A stretch of DNA of 64,000 bases from CAVZOY01 sp963777095. GTDB taxonomy: Bacteria > Actinomycetota > Actinomycetes > Mycobacteriales > Geodermatophilaceae. The translations under genes were made by a program, and so were the position numbers. The DNA is taken from positions 862,868-926,867 of the forward strand of contig CAVZOY010000001.1 in the NCBI GenBank assembly GCA_963777095.1. Direction: 5' to 3'. Positions 27,812 to 38,844 of this stretch are shown here, in pieces (the first letter of the stretch is position 1; the number at the start of each line of letters is the position of its first letter). The notes beneath the pieces are model-generated. The model was not told the origin of the DNA. It did no database searches and saw only the letters and a program-made list of their open reading frames with translations.

Positions 27812-29692
27812 TCAGGCGGCGTCGACCGTCGGACGCTCGGTGAACTGGGTGCGGTAGAGATCGGCGTACCGGCCACCGAGCGCCAGCAGTTCGGCGTGCG
27901 TGCCCGACTCGGTGATGCGGCCGTCCTCGACCACGAGGATCCGGTCGGCGTCGCGGACGGTCGACAGCCGGTGCGCGATGACCAGCGACGTCCGGCCTTC
28001 CAGCGCGGCGTCGAGGGCGTGCTGCACGGCCACCTCGGACTCGCTGTCGAGGTGGGCGGTCGCCTCGTCGAGGATGACGATGCCCGGCGCCTTGAGCAGC
28101 ACGCGGGCGATGGCCAGGCGCTGCTTCTCGCCGCCGGACATCCGGTAGCCGCGGTCGCCGACGACGGTGTCCAGCCCCTCGGGCAGCGAGCGGACCAGGT
28201 CGGCGATGCGGGCACCCGCCAGCGCCTCCCACAGCTGCTCCTCGGTCGCCTCCGGCCGCGCGTACACCAGGTTGGCGCGGATGGAGTCGTGGAACAGGTG
28301 CGCGTCCTGGCTGACCACGCCGATCGAGTCGCGCAGCGAGTCCAGCGTCGCGCGGCGGACGTCGACGCCGCCGACCCGCACCGCGCCGCCGGTGGCGTCG
28401 TACAGCCGCGGCACCAGGTTGGCGATCGTCGACTTGCCGGCGCCGGAGTGGCCGACGAGCGCGACCAGCTGGCCGGGATCGATGCGGAAGCTGACGTCGT
28501 GCAGGACGTCGACCGGGCCGCCGTGCTCGGGCAGCGAGACCTCCTCGAGCGACGGCAGCGAGACGTCCTCGGCCGACGGATAGCTGAAGGAGACGTGCTC
28601 GAACTCGATCGACCGGTCGCCCCTGGGCACCGGCTCGGCGTCGGGCGCCTCGCGGATCATCGGCTGCAGGTCGAGCACCTCGAAGACCCGGTCGAAGCTG
28701 ACCATCGCGCTCATGACGTCGACCCGGATGTTGGACAGCTGGGTGAGCGGCCCGTAGAGCCGCGACAGCAGCAGGGCCAGGGCCACGACGTCACCGGGGC
28801 TCAGCGTGCCGGTGAAGGCGAACCAGCCGCCGAGGCCGTAGACCAGCGCGGTCGCCAGCGCCGCGACGAGCGTCAGCGCGGTGAAGAAGGTGCGGCCGTA
28901 CATCGCGGAGAGGACGCCGATGTCGCGGACGCGGGCGGCGCGGCCGCGGAAGCTGTCGGCCTCGGCCGACGGGCGGCCGAAGAGCTTGACCAGCAGGGCG
29001 CCGGCGACGTTGAAGCGCTCGGTCATCGTCGCGTTCATCGACGCGTTGAGCCCGTAGGACTCCCGGGTGATCTCCTGCAGCCGCCGGCCGATCCGTCGTG
29101 CGGGCAGCACGAACAGCGGCACCATCACCAGCGACAGCAGCGTGATCTGCCACGACAGCGTCAGCATCACGCCGGTGGTGAGCACCAGGCCGATGATGTT
29201 GGAGACGACGCCGGACAGCGTCGAGGTGAACGCCCGCTGCGCGCCGATGACGTCGTTGTTGAGCCGGCTGACCAGCGCGCCGGTCTGCGTGCGGGTGAAG
29301 AAGGCCAGCGGCATGCGCTGCACGTGCTCGAACACCCGGCTGCGCAGGTCGTAGATGACGCCCTCGCCGATGCGCGCCGAGTACCAGCGCATCGCCACCG
29401 ACAGCCCGGCGTCGAGAACGGCCAGTCCCGCGATGAACAGCGCGATGCGGATGACGCCGCCGGCCGTGCCGTCGAGCCGTGCGATCCGGTTGACGATGTC
29501 ACCGGCGAGCAGCGGCGTCACCACGCCGATCACCGACGAGCCGGTCACCAGGAGCAGGAAGAAGGTGAGGTCGCGCCGGTAGGGCCGCGCGAACGACATG
29601 ACCCGCTTCACGGTGCCCTTGGGCAGCTTGCGGGTCGCGATCGAGGGGTCGTTGCGCAGCGAACGCATCGCCGCCATCGCGGGATAGCTCAC
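27812..29692 (-). CDS. ABC exporter, fused permease-ATPase (MsbA/LmrA-like half-transporter)
   Basis: This 626-residue type IV ABC half-transporter has an N-terminal permease with six helices (about 40-330). Its nucleotide-binding domain (about 365-610) shows Walker A GHSGAGKST, the signature MSGGEKQRLAIARVLL, Walker B IVILDEATAHLD and the H-loop AHRLS. It functions as a homodimer or with a partner to export lipids, peptides or drugs. An unusual 20-residue segment, SLPSLEEVSLPEHGGPVDVL, interrupts the start of the ATPase domain. No dedicated partner or substrate gene is adjacent. Confidence 0.92.
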   Translation of the reverse strand: MSYPAMAAMRSLRNDPSIATRKLPKGTVKRVMSFARPYRRDLTFFLLLVTGSSVIGVVTPLLAGDIVNRIARLDGTAGGVIRIALFIAGLAVLDAGLSVAMRWYSARIGEGVIYDLRSRVFEHVQRMPLAFFTRTQTGALVSRLNNDVIGAQRAFTSTLSGVVSNIIGLVLTTGVMLTLSWQITLLSLVMVPLFVLPARRIGRRLQEITRESYGLNASMNATMTERFNVAGALLVKLFGRPSAEADSFRGRAARVRDIGVLSAMYGRTFFTALTLVAALATALVYGLGGWFAFTGTLSPGDVVALALLLSRLYGPLTQLSNIRVDVMSAMVSFDRVFEVLDLQPMIREAPDAEPVPRGDRSIEFEHVSFSYPSAEDVSLPSLEEVSLPEHGGPVDVLHDVSFRIDPGQLVALVGHSGAGKSTIANLVPRLYDATGGAVRVGGVDVRRATLDSLRDSIGVVSQDAHLFHDSIRANLVYARPEATEEQLWEALAGARIADLVRSLPEGLDTVVGDRGYRMSGGEKQRLAIARVLLKAPGIVILDEATAHLDSESEVAVQHALDAALEGRTSLVIAHRLSTVRDADRILVVEDGRITESGTHAELLALGGRYADLYRTQFTERPTVDAA

Positions 29693-29773
29693 GCGCTCAC
29701 CTCCTCGAAGCCGGGTCGTCCGGAACCCTTGGCGCCAACGCCGGGACGGACCGGGCTGTTCCGAGGGAGTGTG

Positions 29774-30565
29774 TCAGCCACCACCGACAAGTTCGCGCAG
29801 TCGCTGCACCTGGGCCGCCCGCTCGGCGGCGTCCTGGGCGTCGGCGTCGTTGCGTACGGCGGAGCGCACCAGCGCCGCCGTCGCCCGGCTGGCGGCAACG
29901 GACGGTGCGAGCAGCGCGGAGACCAGATCGCCGACGGCGGCCTGCAGCTCGGCCGTGGGGACGACGGCCGTGGCCAGGCCGATCGCCCGGGCCTCCGCCG
30001 CGCCCACCGCCCGGCCGGTCAGGCAGATCTCGAGCGCGCGGGAGTAGCCGACCGCCTCGACCAGGGTGCTCGTGCCGGTCAGGTCCGGAACGAGGCCGAG
30101 CGTCGTCTCGGGCAGCCGCAGCTGCGCGTCCTCGGCCAGGACGCGCAGGTCGCAGGCGAGCGCCAACTGCGCGCCGGCGCCGATCGCGTGGCCCTGGACC
30201 GCCGCCACGGAGACGATCTCGGGCGACCGCAGCCACCGGAACCCGGACTGGTAGCCGCGGATGCGCTCCTGCGCCTCGTCGGCGGGCAGGCGGCCGAGCT
30301 CCCCGAGGCCGCCCCGGACGCCGGGCGACGGGTCGAACAGGCTGCGGTCCAGCCCCGCGGAGAACGCCCTGCCCTCGCCGCGCACGACCACCACCCGGAC
30401 GGCGGGGTCGAGCTCGCGGCCGATGTCGGCCAGCGCCGACCAGGTCTCGGGCGTCTGCGCGTTGAGCCGGTCGGGTCGGTCCAGCGTGAGGGTGAGGACG
30501 GCGCCGTCGCGGCTGGTACGCACCCAGCCGCGCGGCTCGTCGGAGGCGAGGTTCCCCGCCGTCAC
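29774..30565 (-). CDS. Enoyl-CoA hydratase/isomerase family protein
   Basis: This 263-residue crotonase-fold protein has the oxyanion-hole segments RAFSAGLD near 67-74 and GHAIGAGAQLALACD near 124-138, and LRLPETTLGLVPD near 149-161 with a candidate catalytic Glu. It would hydrate or isomerise enoyl-CoA esters. Its start overlaps the stop of the upstream HTH gene by 4 bases. Together with the ABC-F ATPase and HTH gene it recalls mycobacterial echA12/Rv1473/Rv1473A, although the order is shifted. Confidence 0.88.
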   Translation of the reverse strand: MTAGNLASDEPRGWVRTSRDGAVLTLTLDRPDRLNAQTPETWSALADIGRELDPAVRVVVVRGEGRAFSAGLDRSLFDPSPGVRGGLGELGRLPADEAQERIRGYQSGFRWLRSPEIVSVAAVQGHAIGAGAQLALACDLRVLAEDAQLRLPETTLGLVPDLTGTSTLVEAVGYSRALEICLTGRAVGAAEARAIGLATAVVPTAELQAAVGDLVSALLAPSVAASRATAALVRSAVRNDADAQDAAERAAQVQRLRELVGGG

Positions 30566-30789
30566 GCCTTCTTGCTGTTCCGGTTCGCACCACCACGGCT
30601 GCGCAGCGACGCCCCCGACTCGGACAGCAGCCTGTGCACGAAGCCGTAGGAGCGGTTGGTCGAGGCGGCGAGCGATCGAATGCTCTCTCCGCCGTCGTAT
30701 CGCTTGCGCAGGTCGTCGGCCAGGTTGCTCCGGTCACCTCCGGTGATGCGCTTTCCCTTGCCGAGATCCGCGGTGCTCGAATCGGCCAT
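30562..30789 (-). CDS. Small helix-turn-helix protein (Rv1473A-like)
   Basis: The ATG at 30789 gives 75 basic residues with an HTH at about 28-60 (LRKRYDGGESIRSLAASTNR then YGFVHRLLSES) and a Lys/Arg-rich tail. GGAGGGGAG lies directly upstream as a strong ribosome site, which favours this start over the longer frame. It probably binds nucleic acid as a small regulator conserved in actinobacteria between ABC-F and acn-region genes. Its stop overlaps the enoyl-CoA hydratase start. A hairpin covers its ribosome site (30787-30850). Confidence 0.8.
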   Translation of the reverse strand: MADSSTADLGKGKRITGGDRSNLADDLRKRYDGGESIRSLAASTNRSYGFVHRLLSESGASLRSRGGANRNSKKA

Positions 30790-30850
30790 GTCTCCCCTCC
30801 GGTGGCAGCAGCCGGTTCGGGGCGACGCCGTCCGAGCCGGTGGAGACATG
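30787..30850 (-). promoter_or_regulatory. Possible 5'-UTR hairpin masking the start of the small HTH gene
   Basis: The 9-mer GGAGACATG, containing part of the ribosome site and the ATG of the HTH gene (complement of 30787-30795), is exactly complementary to an upstream mRNA segment (complement of 30842-30850). If transcription starts upstream of 30850, the start codon can be sequestered. Confidence 0.35.
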
Positions 30851-30975
30851 ATCACCCACCCGGGTGACCTCGGCCACGCGAAAGAGCGGAACGGCTCAGG
30901 CCAGGTTGAAGGCGCGACTCCGCGCCTCGGTCCGCTCCTCGCTCGTTCCTCGCTGCGATGCTCCCGAGGCTGTCG

Positions 30976-32577
<1,602 letters not shown>

Positions 32578-32702
32578 TGGTCCCAGGATAGGCGGCGGGA
32601 ACCGGTCTCCGGCCCGCAGCGGGGTGCAGCGGGTCACCCGAACGGGACGGAACAGGGAAAACCCCGATCCGCGGGCGGTTGGCGACGATCACGCTTCGCG
32701 GC

Positions 32703-34835
32703 ATGACCACGTTCTTCGCCCTGCAGTGCCCGGTGTGCGGCCGGCCCGTCGAGGACCCGCCGCCCTCGGCGTGCCTCACCTGCGGCCTGCCCGCCGTGGG
32801 CCAGGCCGCGCGGGTGGTGACCCGGATCGGCGTCACCCTGCGCGAGATCGCTGCGGACCGCGACGCCCTGATCGGCACGCTGCGCGCTGCCGCGCCCGGG
32901 CCGGCGCGGCAGCCGGTGCAGACTGCGGCGCCGGCCGCCCCGGCCTGGCAGCCCACCGGCGCGCCGGTGCCCCCGCCGCCGTGGCAGCCGCCCGCCCGGG
33001 ATCCCGAGCCGATCCCGTGGATGTCCGAGCCGCCGCCCCCGCCGCGTCCGCGCCGCCGGCTCAGCCCGCAGGAGGTCCTGCTCGGCCTCGGCGCGCTGCT
33101 GCTGGTCGCGGCCGCCATCGCGTTCGTCGCGGTGGCCTGGACGCGGCTCGGCGTCGGCTTCCAGGCCGGCGTGATGTCCGTGGTCACCGCGCTGGCCTGC
33201 GGCGCCTCGGCGTGGACGGCGCGGCGCGGCCTGCGCGCGACCGAGGAGGCGCTGGCCGCCGCCGGGGTCGCCCTGCTGGCGATCGACCTCGCCGCGGCCC
33301 GGGCGCTCGGGCTGTTCTCCCTCGAGCAGGTTCCGCTGCGCACGTGGACGGCGATCTCCTGCCTGGTCGTCGTCGCAGCGGGCATCGGGCTCGGCCGGCT
33401 GACCCGCAGCACCACCACCTGGCCGCTGGCCGCGCTCCTCGCCGTCCAGCCCGTGCCGTTCCTGCTGCTGCCCGACGCGGCACTGGACGGGCCCGCCGTG
33501 GTCGCCGCCGCCCTCGGCCTCGCCGCCGTCGACCTGCTGCTGACCCTCCGCCTGCGCGGTGCGCTCCGGCCGGTCGGGCGGGTGCTCGGCGCCGGTCAGG
33601 CGACCATCGGGGTCGGCTTCGGCCTGCTGGTGACCGCGTTGGGGACACCCGGAGAGTCCTGGACGGCCACGGGCCTGCTCGCCGTCGCTAGCGCCGCCGC
33701 TGTGGCGATCGCCTCGGCGCGGCCGGACGTGCTGCCGCGACTCGACGTCGTCGCCATCTCCGCCGCGACCATCGCCGCGCTCGGGCTCGGGCTGTCGCTC
33801 GAGCGACTCGGCGCGCAGGGTCCGGTCCTCGCTGCGGCCCTCGGGCTCGCCGCGCTGACCGCCGCCGTGCTGCTCGCCGGCCGTCGGACGGCCGAGTTCG
33901 CCGCGTGGGCAGGTGGCACGACACTGGCGCTGGTCGGCTCGGCGTTCCTGGCCGACGAGGAGCGCTGGCTGCCGCTCGCCGGGCTCGCGCTGGCCGCCAC
34001 TGCCGTCAGCGCCCTGGCGGCCGTGCGCCGGACGGAGCTGCGCCCTGTCGCCACCGGCGCGACCGTCCTCTCGGCCGCCGCCTCGGTCGGGCTCGCGCAT
34101 GCCGGGGACCTGCTCCCCGCGACGACCGCCGGACTGCTGCTCGCGCTGGTGGCAGCGCTCGGCTTCGGCACCGCGGCCCTCCGGTCCGGGCAGCCCGAGG
34201 AGCGGGTCGCCGCCGTCGGCGCGGCCCTGGCCGGGCTGGCCGCCGGCGCGACCAGCGCTTCCGTGGGCGCCTGGGGCCAGGTCGGCCTGCAGCTCGCGGT
34301 CGTCGGCGCGGCCGCCGCCGGCTACGCCCTCGTGGCCGGACGCCGGGAGGTCGCAGCGCTCGCCGTCGCCGACCTGGTCGTCGCGGCATGGATCGCCCTG
34401 GCCGGAGCGGACGTGGTGACGCCCGAGGCGTACACGCTGCCCGCGGCCATCGGGCTGCTGGTCCTCGCCCTGCCCCGCGTCCGGGCCGGCGCACCGTCGT
34501 GGACGGCGGAAGGCGTCGGCCTGGCCGTCGCGCTGGCGCCGTCGGCGATGGTGGTCGTGGCCGACCCGTCGGCCCTCCGACTCGTCCTCGTCGTCCTCGC
34601 TGCTGCGCTGGTCACCGTGATGGGCACGTCGGTGCACCGGCGGGCGCCGTTCGTCATCGGCGCCACGACGCTGGCCTTCCTCGCCGTCGGACTGCTGGGG
34701 CCCGAGGCGCTGGCGCTCCCCCGCTGGCTGACCCTCGGCACCGTCGGTCTGCTCCTGCTGGTCGTCGGCGCGACGTACGAGCAGCGGCGGCAGCAGGCGC
34801 GCGAGGCGGTGGCCTGGGTCGCGCAGATGCGCTGA
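32703..34835 (+). CDS. Zinc-ribbon polytopic membrane protein (SCO7613 C-terminal family)
   Basis: This 710-residue protein begins with a four-Cys zinc ribbon (CPVCG at residues 9-13, CLTCG at 24-28), a Pro-rich linker (about 70-125) and then some 20 very hydrophobic Ala/Leu/Val helices to the end. This layout is that of the actinobacterial SCO7613 C-terminal-domain family, of unknown function. It lies 68 bp upstream of a second protein of the same hydrophobic type, forming a two-gene operon. It may be a scaffold or transporter-like protein, but no transport motif is visible. Confidence 0.75.
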   Translation: MTTFFALQCPVCGRPVEDPPPSACLTCGLPAVGQAARVVTRIGVTLREIAADRDALIGTLRAAAPGPARQPVQTAAPAAPAWQPTGAPVPPPPWQPPARDPEPIPWMSEPPPPPRPRRRLSPQEVLLGLGALLLVAAAIAFVAVAWTRLGVGFQAGVMSVVTALACGASAWTARRGLRATEEALAAAGVALLAIDLAAARALGLFSLEQVPLRTWTAISCLVVVAAGIGLGRLTRSTTTWPLAALLAVQPVPFLLLPDAALDGPAVVAAALGLAAVDLLLTLRLRGALRPVGRVLGAGQATIGVGFGLLVTALGTPGESWTATGLLAVASAAAVAIASARPDVLPRLDVVAISAATIAALGLGLSLERLGAQGPVLAAALGLAALTAAVLLAGRRTAEFAAWAGGTTLALVGSAFLADEERWLPLAGLALAATAVSALAAVRRTELRPVATGATVLSAAASVGLAHAGDLLPATTAGLLLALVAALGFGTAALRSGQPEERVAAVGAALAGLAAGATSASVGAWGQVGLQLAVVGAAAAGYALVAGRREVAALAVADLVVAAWIALAGADVVTPEAYTLPAAIGLLVLALPRVRAGAPSWTAEGVGLAVALAPSAMVVVADPSALRLVLVVLAAALVTVMGTSVHRRAPFVIGATTLAFLAVGLLGPEALALPRWLTLGTVGLLLLVVGATYEQRRQQAREAVAWVAQMR

Positions 34836-34903
34836 CCTGCTGCCGGCCGGCGCCGCTCCCCCTACCGTGAGGAGCGCCTCGGGGGATCGGGAGGGAGGCG
34901 GTC

Positions 34904-36736
34904 ATGGGAGCTCCGGCACGGACGACGACGCCGGTGCCGCCGCTGCCCTACCGCACCCGGCCCCCGCAGGTGCTCCTCGCCGTGGGGGCGGTCCTGCTGG
35001 TCACCGCGGCGGTGGCGCTGGCCTCGGCCTACGGCGGGGTGCTGGCCCGCCTGCTCCTCCTGCTCGCCACTGCCGGGGTCGCGGCGCTGTCCCTGCGGGC
35101 GACCGATGCCCGGCTGCGCAGCTCGGCGGAGACGCTCGCCGCCAGCGCGGCGGGCCTCGGGCTCGCGGCGATCGCGGCAGAGGGACCGTTCCTCGGCGGC
35201 GAGCCGGTGAGCCCGCTGGTGCTGGCCGCCGCCTTCGTCGCGCTGCGGGTGCTGGCGCCCGCGGTCGTCATCTGGCCGGTGGCCGCCTGGGCGGCGCTGC
35301 AGCTGGCAGTCGTGCGGGGGCTCGACGAGCTGCCGGCGTCGCTCCACACCGAGGTGCAACTGGTCGTCGCGCTCACCGGACTGGGCATCGCGCTGACTGC
35401 CCGCCGGTCGGTCGCCCGGATCGCGCTGGTCACGACCGCGCCCTGGTGGCTGGTGGGCGTGGTCGGGGGCACCGCGAGCGCGTGGTCCGGCGGGCAGGCC
35501 GGACGCTGGTTCGCCGCGACCCTGATGATCCTCGTCGGCGCCGCGCTGATCCCCGCTCGGCTCCGTCGTGAGCTGGAGCCGCTGCTCGGCCCGCGGCAGC
35601 TCGCGCCGCTCGTCGCCGGCGCCGTCTCGGGGGCGGCCATCACCGGTGCCCTCTCCCCCCACGGCGTCGGTGCGCTCGTCGTGGCCGGGTGGATCGGCGT
35701 CGTGGTGGCTGCGGTGGCGGACGTCGTCCTCTCGGGCTGGCGGCGCGGGATGCTGCTGCCCGTCGCGGTCGCCGGCGGGGCCACGATGGCGGCGCTCTGC
35801 GTCGGTCAGCTGCTCCAGGCCCGGGCGTGGGGTGCGCTGAGCCTGTTGCTGCTGCTGACCGCCCTGCCGCCCGCCGTGGTCACCGTGCTGCGGCCGCGCG
35901 ACCGGCACGTCACCGCGCCCATCTCGGTGTGGTGCCTGACCGGGGCGGTGCTGCTGGCGCTGCCCGCCGACGTGTTCGGGCCCGGCCTGGCCGCACTGCT
36001 GCTGGCGGTGGTCTACACGGTCGCGATGGAGACCGGCGCCGGCCTGGCGTCCGACGTCCGGCGGCCGCTCGCCCGCGCCGCAGCACTCGCGGGGGTGGCC
36101 GCGATCGTGCTCGCGGCGGTCACCGGGGAGCGCGTCGAGCTGCTCGCCGTGCTGCTCGTGCAGGGGCTGGCCACGCTCGGCTGGGCGGTGCGGGCCGGCA
36201 CGAGCACCGGTACCGACGTGGTCACCGCGGCACCCGACGACGAGGTCGCCGAGGAGATCTCGGCCGGCTGGAAGGTGGGCGCGGCGCACCTGACCGCCGC
36301 CGGATGGACGGCGGCGGCACTCGCCGACTGGCACGCGCTCGAGGCCTGGACGCTGCCCGTGGCCCTCGGCCTGCTCGTGGCGGCGGGACCGCGGCTGCTG
36401 CGCGGGCCGTCGTGGCCCGCCTGGGGGCCGGGCCTGGTCGTCGCGGCGGCGCCGTCGACGGTGGCTGCGGTGCTGGACGCCGACGGCCCGCGGCCGGTGC
36501 CGGTGCTGGTCGTCGCCGTGCTCGTGCTGCTCGCGGGCAGCCGCGCGGGCGTTCGGGCGCCGATCGTCGTCGGTGCGGCGACCGCCGTCGTCCTCGTGCT
36601 GGGGCTCGCCGTGCCGGCCCTGCCGTGGCCGCTCAGCGCCGCGCTGGTCGGCGGAGCAGGGCTGCTGACGTGGGGCACGCTGCGGGAGCGCCGGCCGGTG
36701 GCCGGGCATCGGTTCCGGCTGGCGGAGCTGCGCTGA
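34904..36736 (+). CDS. Large polytopic membrane protein (SCO7613-like partner)
   Basis: This 610-residue, almost wholly hydrophobic protein has about 18-20 predicted membrane helices, short loops, and a single longer acidic loop near 440-465 (TAAPDDEVAEEISAGWK). It lacks the N-terminal zinc ribbon of the preceding protein but is alike in composition and helix spacing, so the pair probably arose by duplication. The ATG at 34904 follows GGGAGG. Function is unknown. Confidence 0.7.
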   Translation: MGAPARTTTPVPPLPYRTRPPQVLLAVGAVLLVTAAVALASAYGGVLARLLLLLATAGVAALSLRATDARLRSSAETLAASAAGLGLAAIAAEGPFLGGEPVSPLVLAAAFVALRVLAPAVVIWPVAAWAALQLAVVRGLDELPASLHTEVQLVVALTGLGIALTARRSVARIALVTTAPWWLVGVVGGTASAWSGGQAGRWFAATLMILVGAALIPARLRRELEPLLGPRQLAPLVAGAVSGAAITGALSPHGVGALVVAGWIGVVVAAVADVVLSGWRRGMLLPVAVAGGATMAALCVGQLLQARAWGALSLLLLLTALPPAVVTVLRPRDRHVTAPISVWCLTGAVLLALPADVFGPGLAALLLAVVYTVAMETGAGLASDVRRPLARAAALAGVAAIVLAAVTGERVELLAVLLVQGLATLGWAVRAGTSTGTDVVTAAPDDEVAEEISAGWKVGAAHLTAAGWTAAALADWHALEAWTLPVALGLLVAAGPRLLRGPSWPAWGPGLVVAAAPSTVAAVLDADGPRPVPVLVVAVLVLLAGSRAGVRAPIVVGAATAVVLVLGLAVPALPWPLSAALVGGAGLLTWGTLRERRPVAGHRFRLAELR

Positions 36737-37001
36737 GGCTCGGCGTCAGCCGGCCGAGCAGCCGCCGCACGAGGCGGAGCGGGACGGCGACCACCGCGCG
36801 GCCGATGTGCACGCCCAGGTGCAGCAGATCGGACCACTCGGGTGGCCGGGGCGCGGCCGGTCGTGCCACCGGCACCGGCGCGGGCGGCTCGCCCGGCACG
36901 AGGACGTCGACCGGCGAGCGACGGCGCGGCCCGCGCAACGAGTCGAACGACGGGATCGACGGCGCTCGGTCGGACGGATCCCCGTCCAGGTCGATCGGCA
37001 C
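36633..37001 (-). CDS. Small hypothetical protein with C-terminal amphipathic helix
   Basis: Frame of 122 residues starting MPIDLDGDPSDRAPSIPSFD, with a Pro-rich middle and a basic helix LHLGVHIGRAVVAVPLRLVR at about 60-80. The last 35 residues overlap the 3' end of the convergent membrane-protein gene, which is unlikely to be real. Removing one base from the GGC-CGG around 36752 would end the protein at a TGA at 36746 without overlap (84 residues). Coding status is moderate and function unknown. Confidence 0.45.
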   Translation of the reverse strand: MPIDLDGDPSDRAPSIPSFDSLRGPRRRSPVDVLVPGEPPAPVPVARPAAPRPPEWSDLLHLGVHIGRAVVAVPLRLVRRLLGRLTPSLSAAPPAGTDARPPAGAPAACPTSAALLRRPARR

Positions 37002-37103
37002 GACGGCCCCCCTCTCGTTCGACCGGGTGGGACGACCCTACGTTCCGCGGGCCGGCGCCCTGGCGCGAGGATGCACCCAGCGAACCGAGGCCAGGAGGAT
37101 CCG

Positions 37104-38141
37104 ATGCCGCCGCAGCTCCCCCCGTTGCCCACGATGGTCGTGGGCAGCCTGCCGCAGCCCGACTGGCTGATCGACCGCGAGCGGCTCGGCAGCCGGTTCC
37201 CGCCGCGGGTCCGGGCCCGTGAGCTCTGGCGCATCCCGCCGGAGAACCTGGAGGAGGCGCAGGACGACGCGACCCTGATCGCCATCCGGTCGCAGGAGGA
37301 GGCGGGGCTGGACGTCCTCACCGACGGCGAGATCCGGCGGGAGTCCTACTCCAACCACTTCGCCACCGCGCTCGACGGGCTGGACCTCGACTCCCCCGGC
37401 ACGGTGCTCAACCGGTCGGGCCTGGAGATCCCGGTGCCCCGGGTGGTGAGCGAGGTCCGCCGGCCGGCGCCGGTGCAGGTGGACGACGTCCGCTTCCTGC
37501 GGCGGCACACCGACCGCGCGGTCAAGATCACGGTGCCGGGCCCGTTCACGATGGCGCAGCAGGCGCAGGACGAGCACTACCGCGACGACCGCGCGCTCGC
37601 CCTCGCCTACGCCGACGTCGTGCGCGAGGAGATCGCCGACCTGTTCGCGGCCGGCGCGGACATCGTGCAGATCGACGAGCCGTGGCTCCAGGCGCGGCCG
37701 GACGTCGCCCGCCGGTACGGCGTCGAGGCGCTGACCCGCGCGCTGGAGGGCGCCGCCGGCCCGGTGCACGTGCACCTGTGCTTCGGCTACGCGGCGATGG
37801 TGTCGGAGCGCCCGGAGGGCTACTCGTTCCTCCCGGAGCTCGCCGACACCCCGGCCGACGCGATCTCGGTGGAGACCGCGCAGTCGCACCTCGACCCGGC
37901 TCAGCTGCGCCCGCTGCGGGGCAAGGGCATCGCGCTGGGCGTCCTCGACCTGTCGACGCCGGAGGTCGAGACGCCGGAGACGATCGCCGACCGGGTCCGG
38001 CGGGCGCTGGACGACGTCGACGTCGACACGCTGATGCTGTCCAGCGACTGCGGGCTCAAGTACCTGCCGCGGGCGTCGGCGGACGGCAAGATGCGCTCGC
38101 TCGCCGAGGCGGCAGCGATGCTGCGGGCCGAGCTGCGCTGA
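37104..38141 (+). CDS. MetE C-terminal-like (cobalamin-independent methionine synthase family) protein
   Basis: This 345-residue TIM barrel resembles the catalytic half of MetE. PTMVVGSLPQPDWL opens the barrel. The zinc ligands appear as VHLCFGY (His-x-Cys), ISVETAQSH (Glu) and SSDCGLKYLP (Cys). FTDGEI-type and VQIDEPWL segments are present. Such short stand-alone forms transfer methyl groups from various donors, and the exact substrate is unknown. A strong AGGAGG ribosome site (37093-37098) precedes the ATG at 37104. It is convergent with the TetR gene, with one base between the stops. Confidence 0.85.
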   Translation: MPPQLPPLPTMVVGSLPQPDWLIDRERLGSRFPPRVRARELWRIPPENLEEAQDDATLIAIRSQEEAGLDVLTDGEIRRESYSNHFATALDGLDLDSPGTVLNRSGLEIPVPRVVSEVRRPAPVQVDDVRFLRRHTDRAVKITVPGPFTMAQQAQDEHYRDDRALALAYADVVREEIADLFAAGADIVQIDEPWLQARPDVARRYGVEALTRALEGAAGPVHVHLCFGYAAMVSERPEGYSFLPELADTPADAISVETAQSHLDPAQLRPLRGKGIALGVLDLSTPEVETPETIADRVRRALDDVDVDTLMLSSDCGLKYLPRASADGKMRSLAEAAAMLRAELR

Positions 38142-38142
38142 T

Positions 38143-38809
38143 TCAGGCCGGGGTCTCGCCCAGCAAGTAGCGCACGGCGGTCTCACCGAGGTCGGCGACG
38201 AAGGCGTCGTCGTCCACGGGGGACGGCTGGGCGAAGCCGCCTCCGTATGCCATCCGGAACATCAGGGTCGCGAACACCGTGCCGAAGCAGGCTCGGACTG
38301 CGGCCTCGTGATCCGCGGTGCGTGATCGCATCCGCCGCCCGGACGACGACGCCCGTGAAGCCGTCGCCGAGCTCCTGGGCGTAGCGGGAGCCCCGGCGTC
38401 GCACCTCCGCGTGCGCCGCGGAGATGAGGACGACGGCGCCGAGGAAGCGCTGGTTGCGGAGCGAGATGCCCGCCATCTCGGCGACCGCGGACCGGACCAG
38501 CTCGGCCGGGGCCAGCCCGGCCCAGCGCTCGACGTCGGCGAACACCTCCTGCCCGGCCCGCAGGCGGGCGATGCCGTGCTCGTAGACGGCGAGGAACAGC
38601 GCGTCCTTGCTCGTGGTCCGCGCGTAGATGGACGGCGGCGCGACCGAGGCACGGTCGCAGACGGCGGCGATGGTGAAGGCGTCGTAGCCGCCGTCCTCGA
38701 GGATCGCCACGCCGGCGTCGAGCACTCGGTTCCAGGCCTCGCGGCTGCGCCGCTGCTTGGGCGGCCGCACCTCCAGGTCCGCGAGGGAGGCCGCGCCTGC
38801 GTCGCTCAT
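38143..38809 (-). CDS. TetR family transcriptional regulator, frameshifted near 38317
   Basis: About 221 residues if one base of the GG at 38317-38318 is removed. The N-terminal HTH is FTIAAVCDRASVAPPSIYAR near 46-65, followed by a helical ligand domain. After the repair the frame continues DHEAAVRACFGTVFATLMF and ends RYLLGETPA. It is divergent from the FAD monooxygenase at 38935 across a perfect 11-bp palindrome overlapping a promoter, the standard arrangement for a repressor released by pathway substrate. The ligand is probably an aromatic compound handled by the adjacent genes, by inference from context. Confidence 0.83.
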
Positions 38810-38844
38810 GCCCCGATCCTCCCCGTCCGTCGTCGGTCCTTGCG

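Noticed and set aside
27515..30649. 1044-residue rightward frame over the ABC exporter and hydratase
   Set aside because: Low-complexity Arg/Gln/Gly-rich translation typical of antisense frames. Both real genes are well conserved on the - strand.
32634..36709. Very long leftward frames over the two membrane-protein genes
   Set aside because: Translations are Gln/Arg/Gly-rich with no fold signature, while the + strand frames give regular membrane helices and start sites with ribosome-binding sequences.
36746..37321. 191-residue leftward frame overlapping the MetE-like gene start
   Set aside because: Covers the clear start and ribosome site of the + strand MetE-like gene and reads as Arg/Ser-rich noise.
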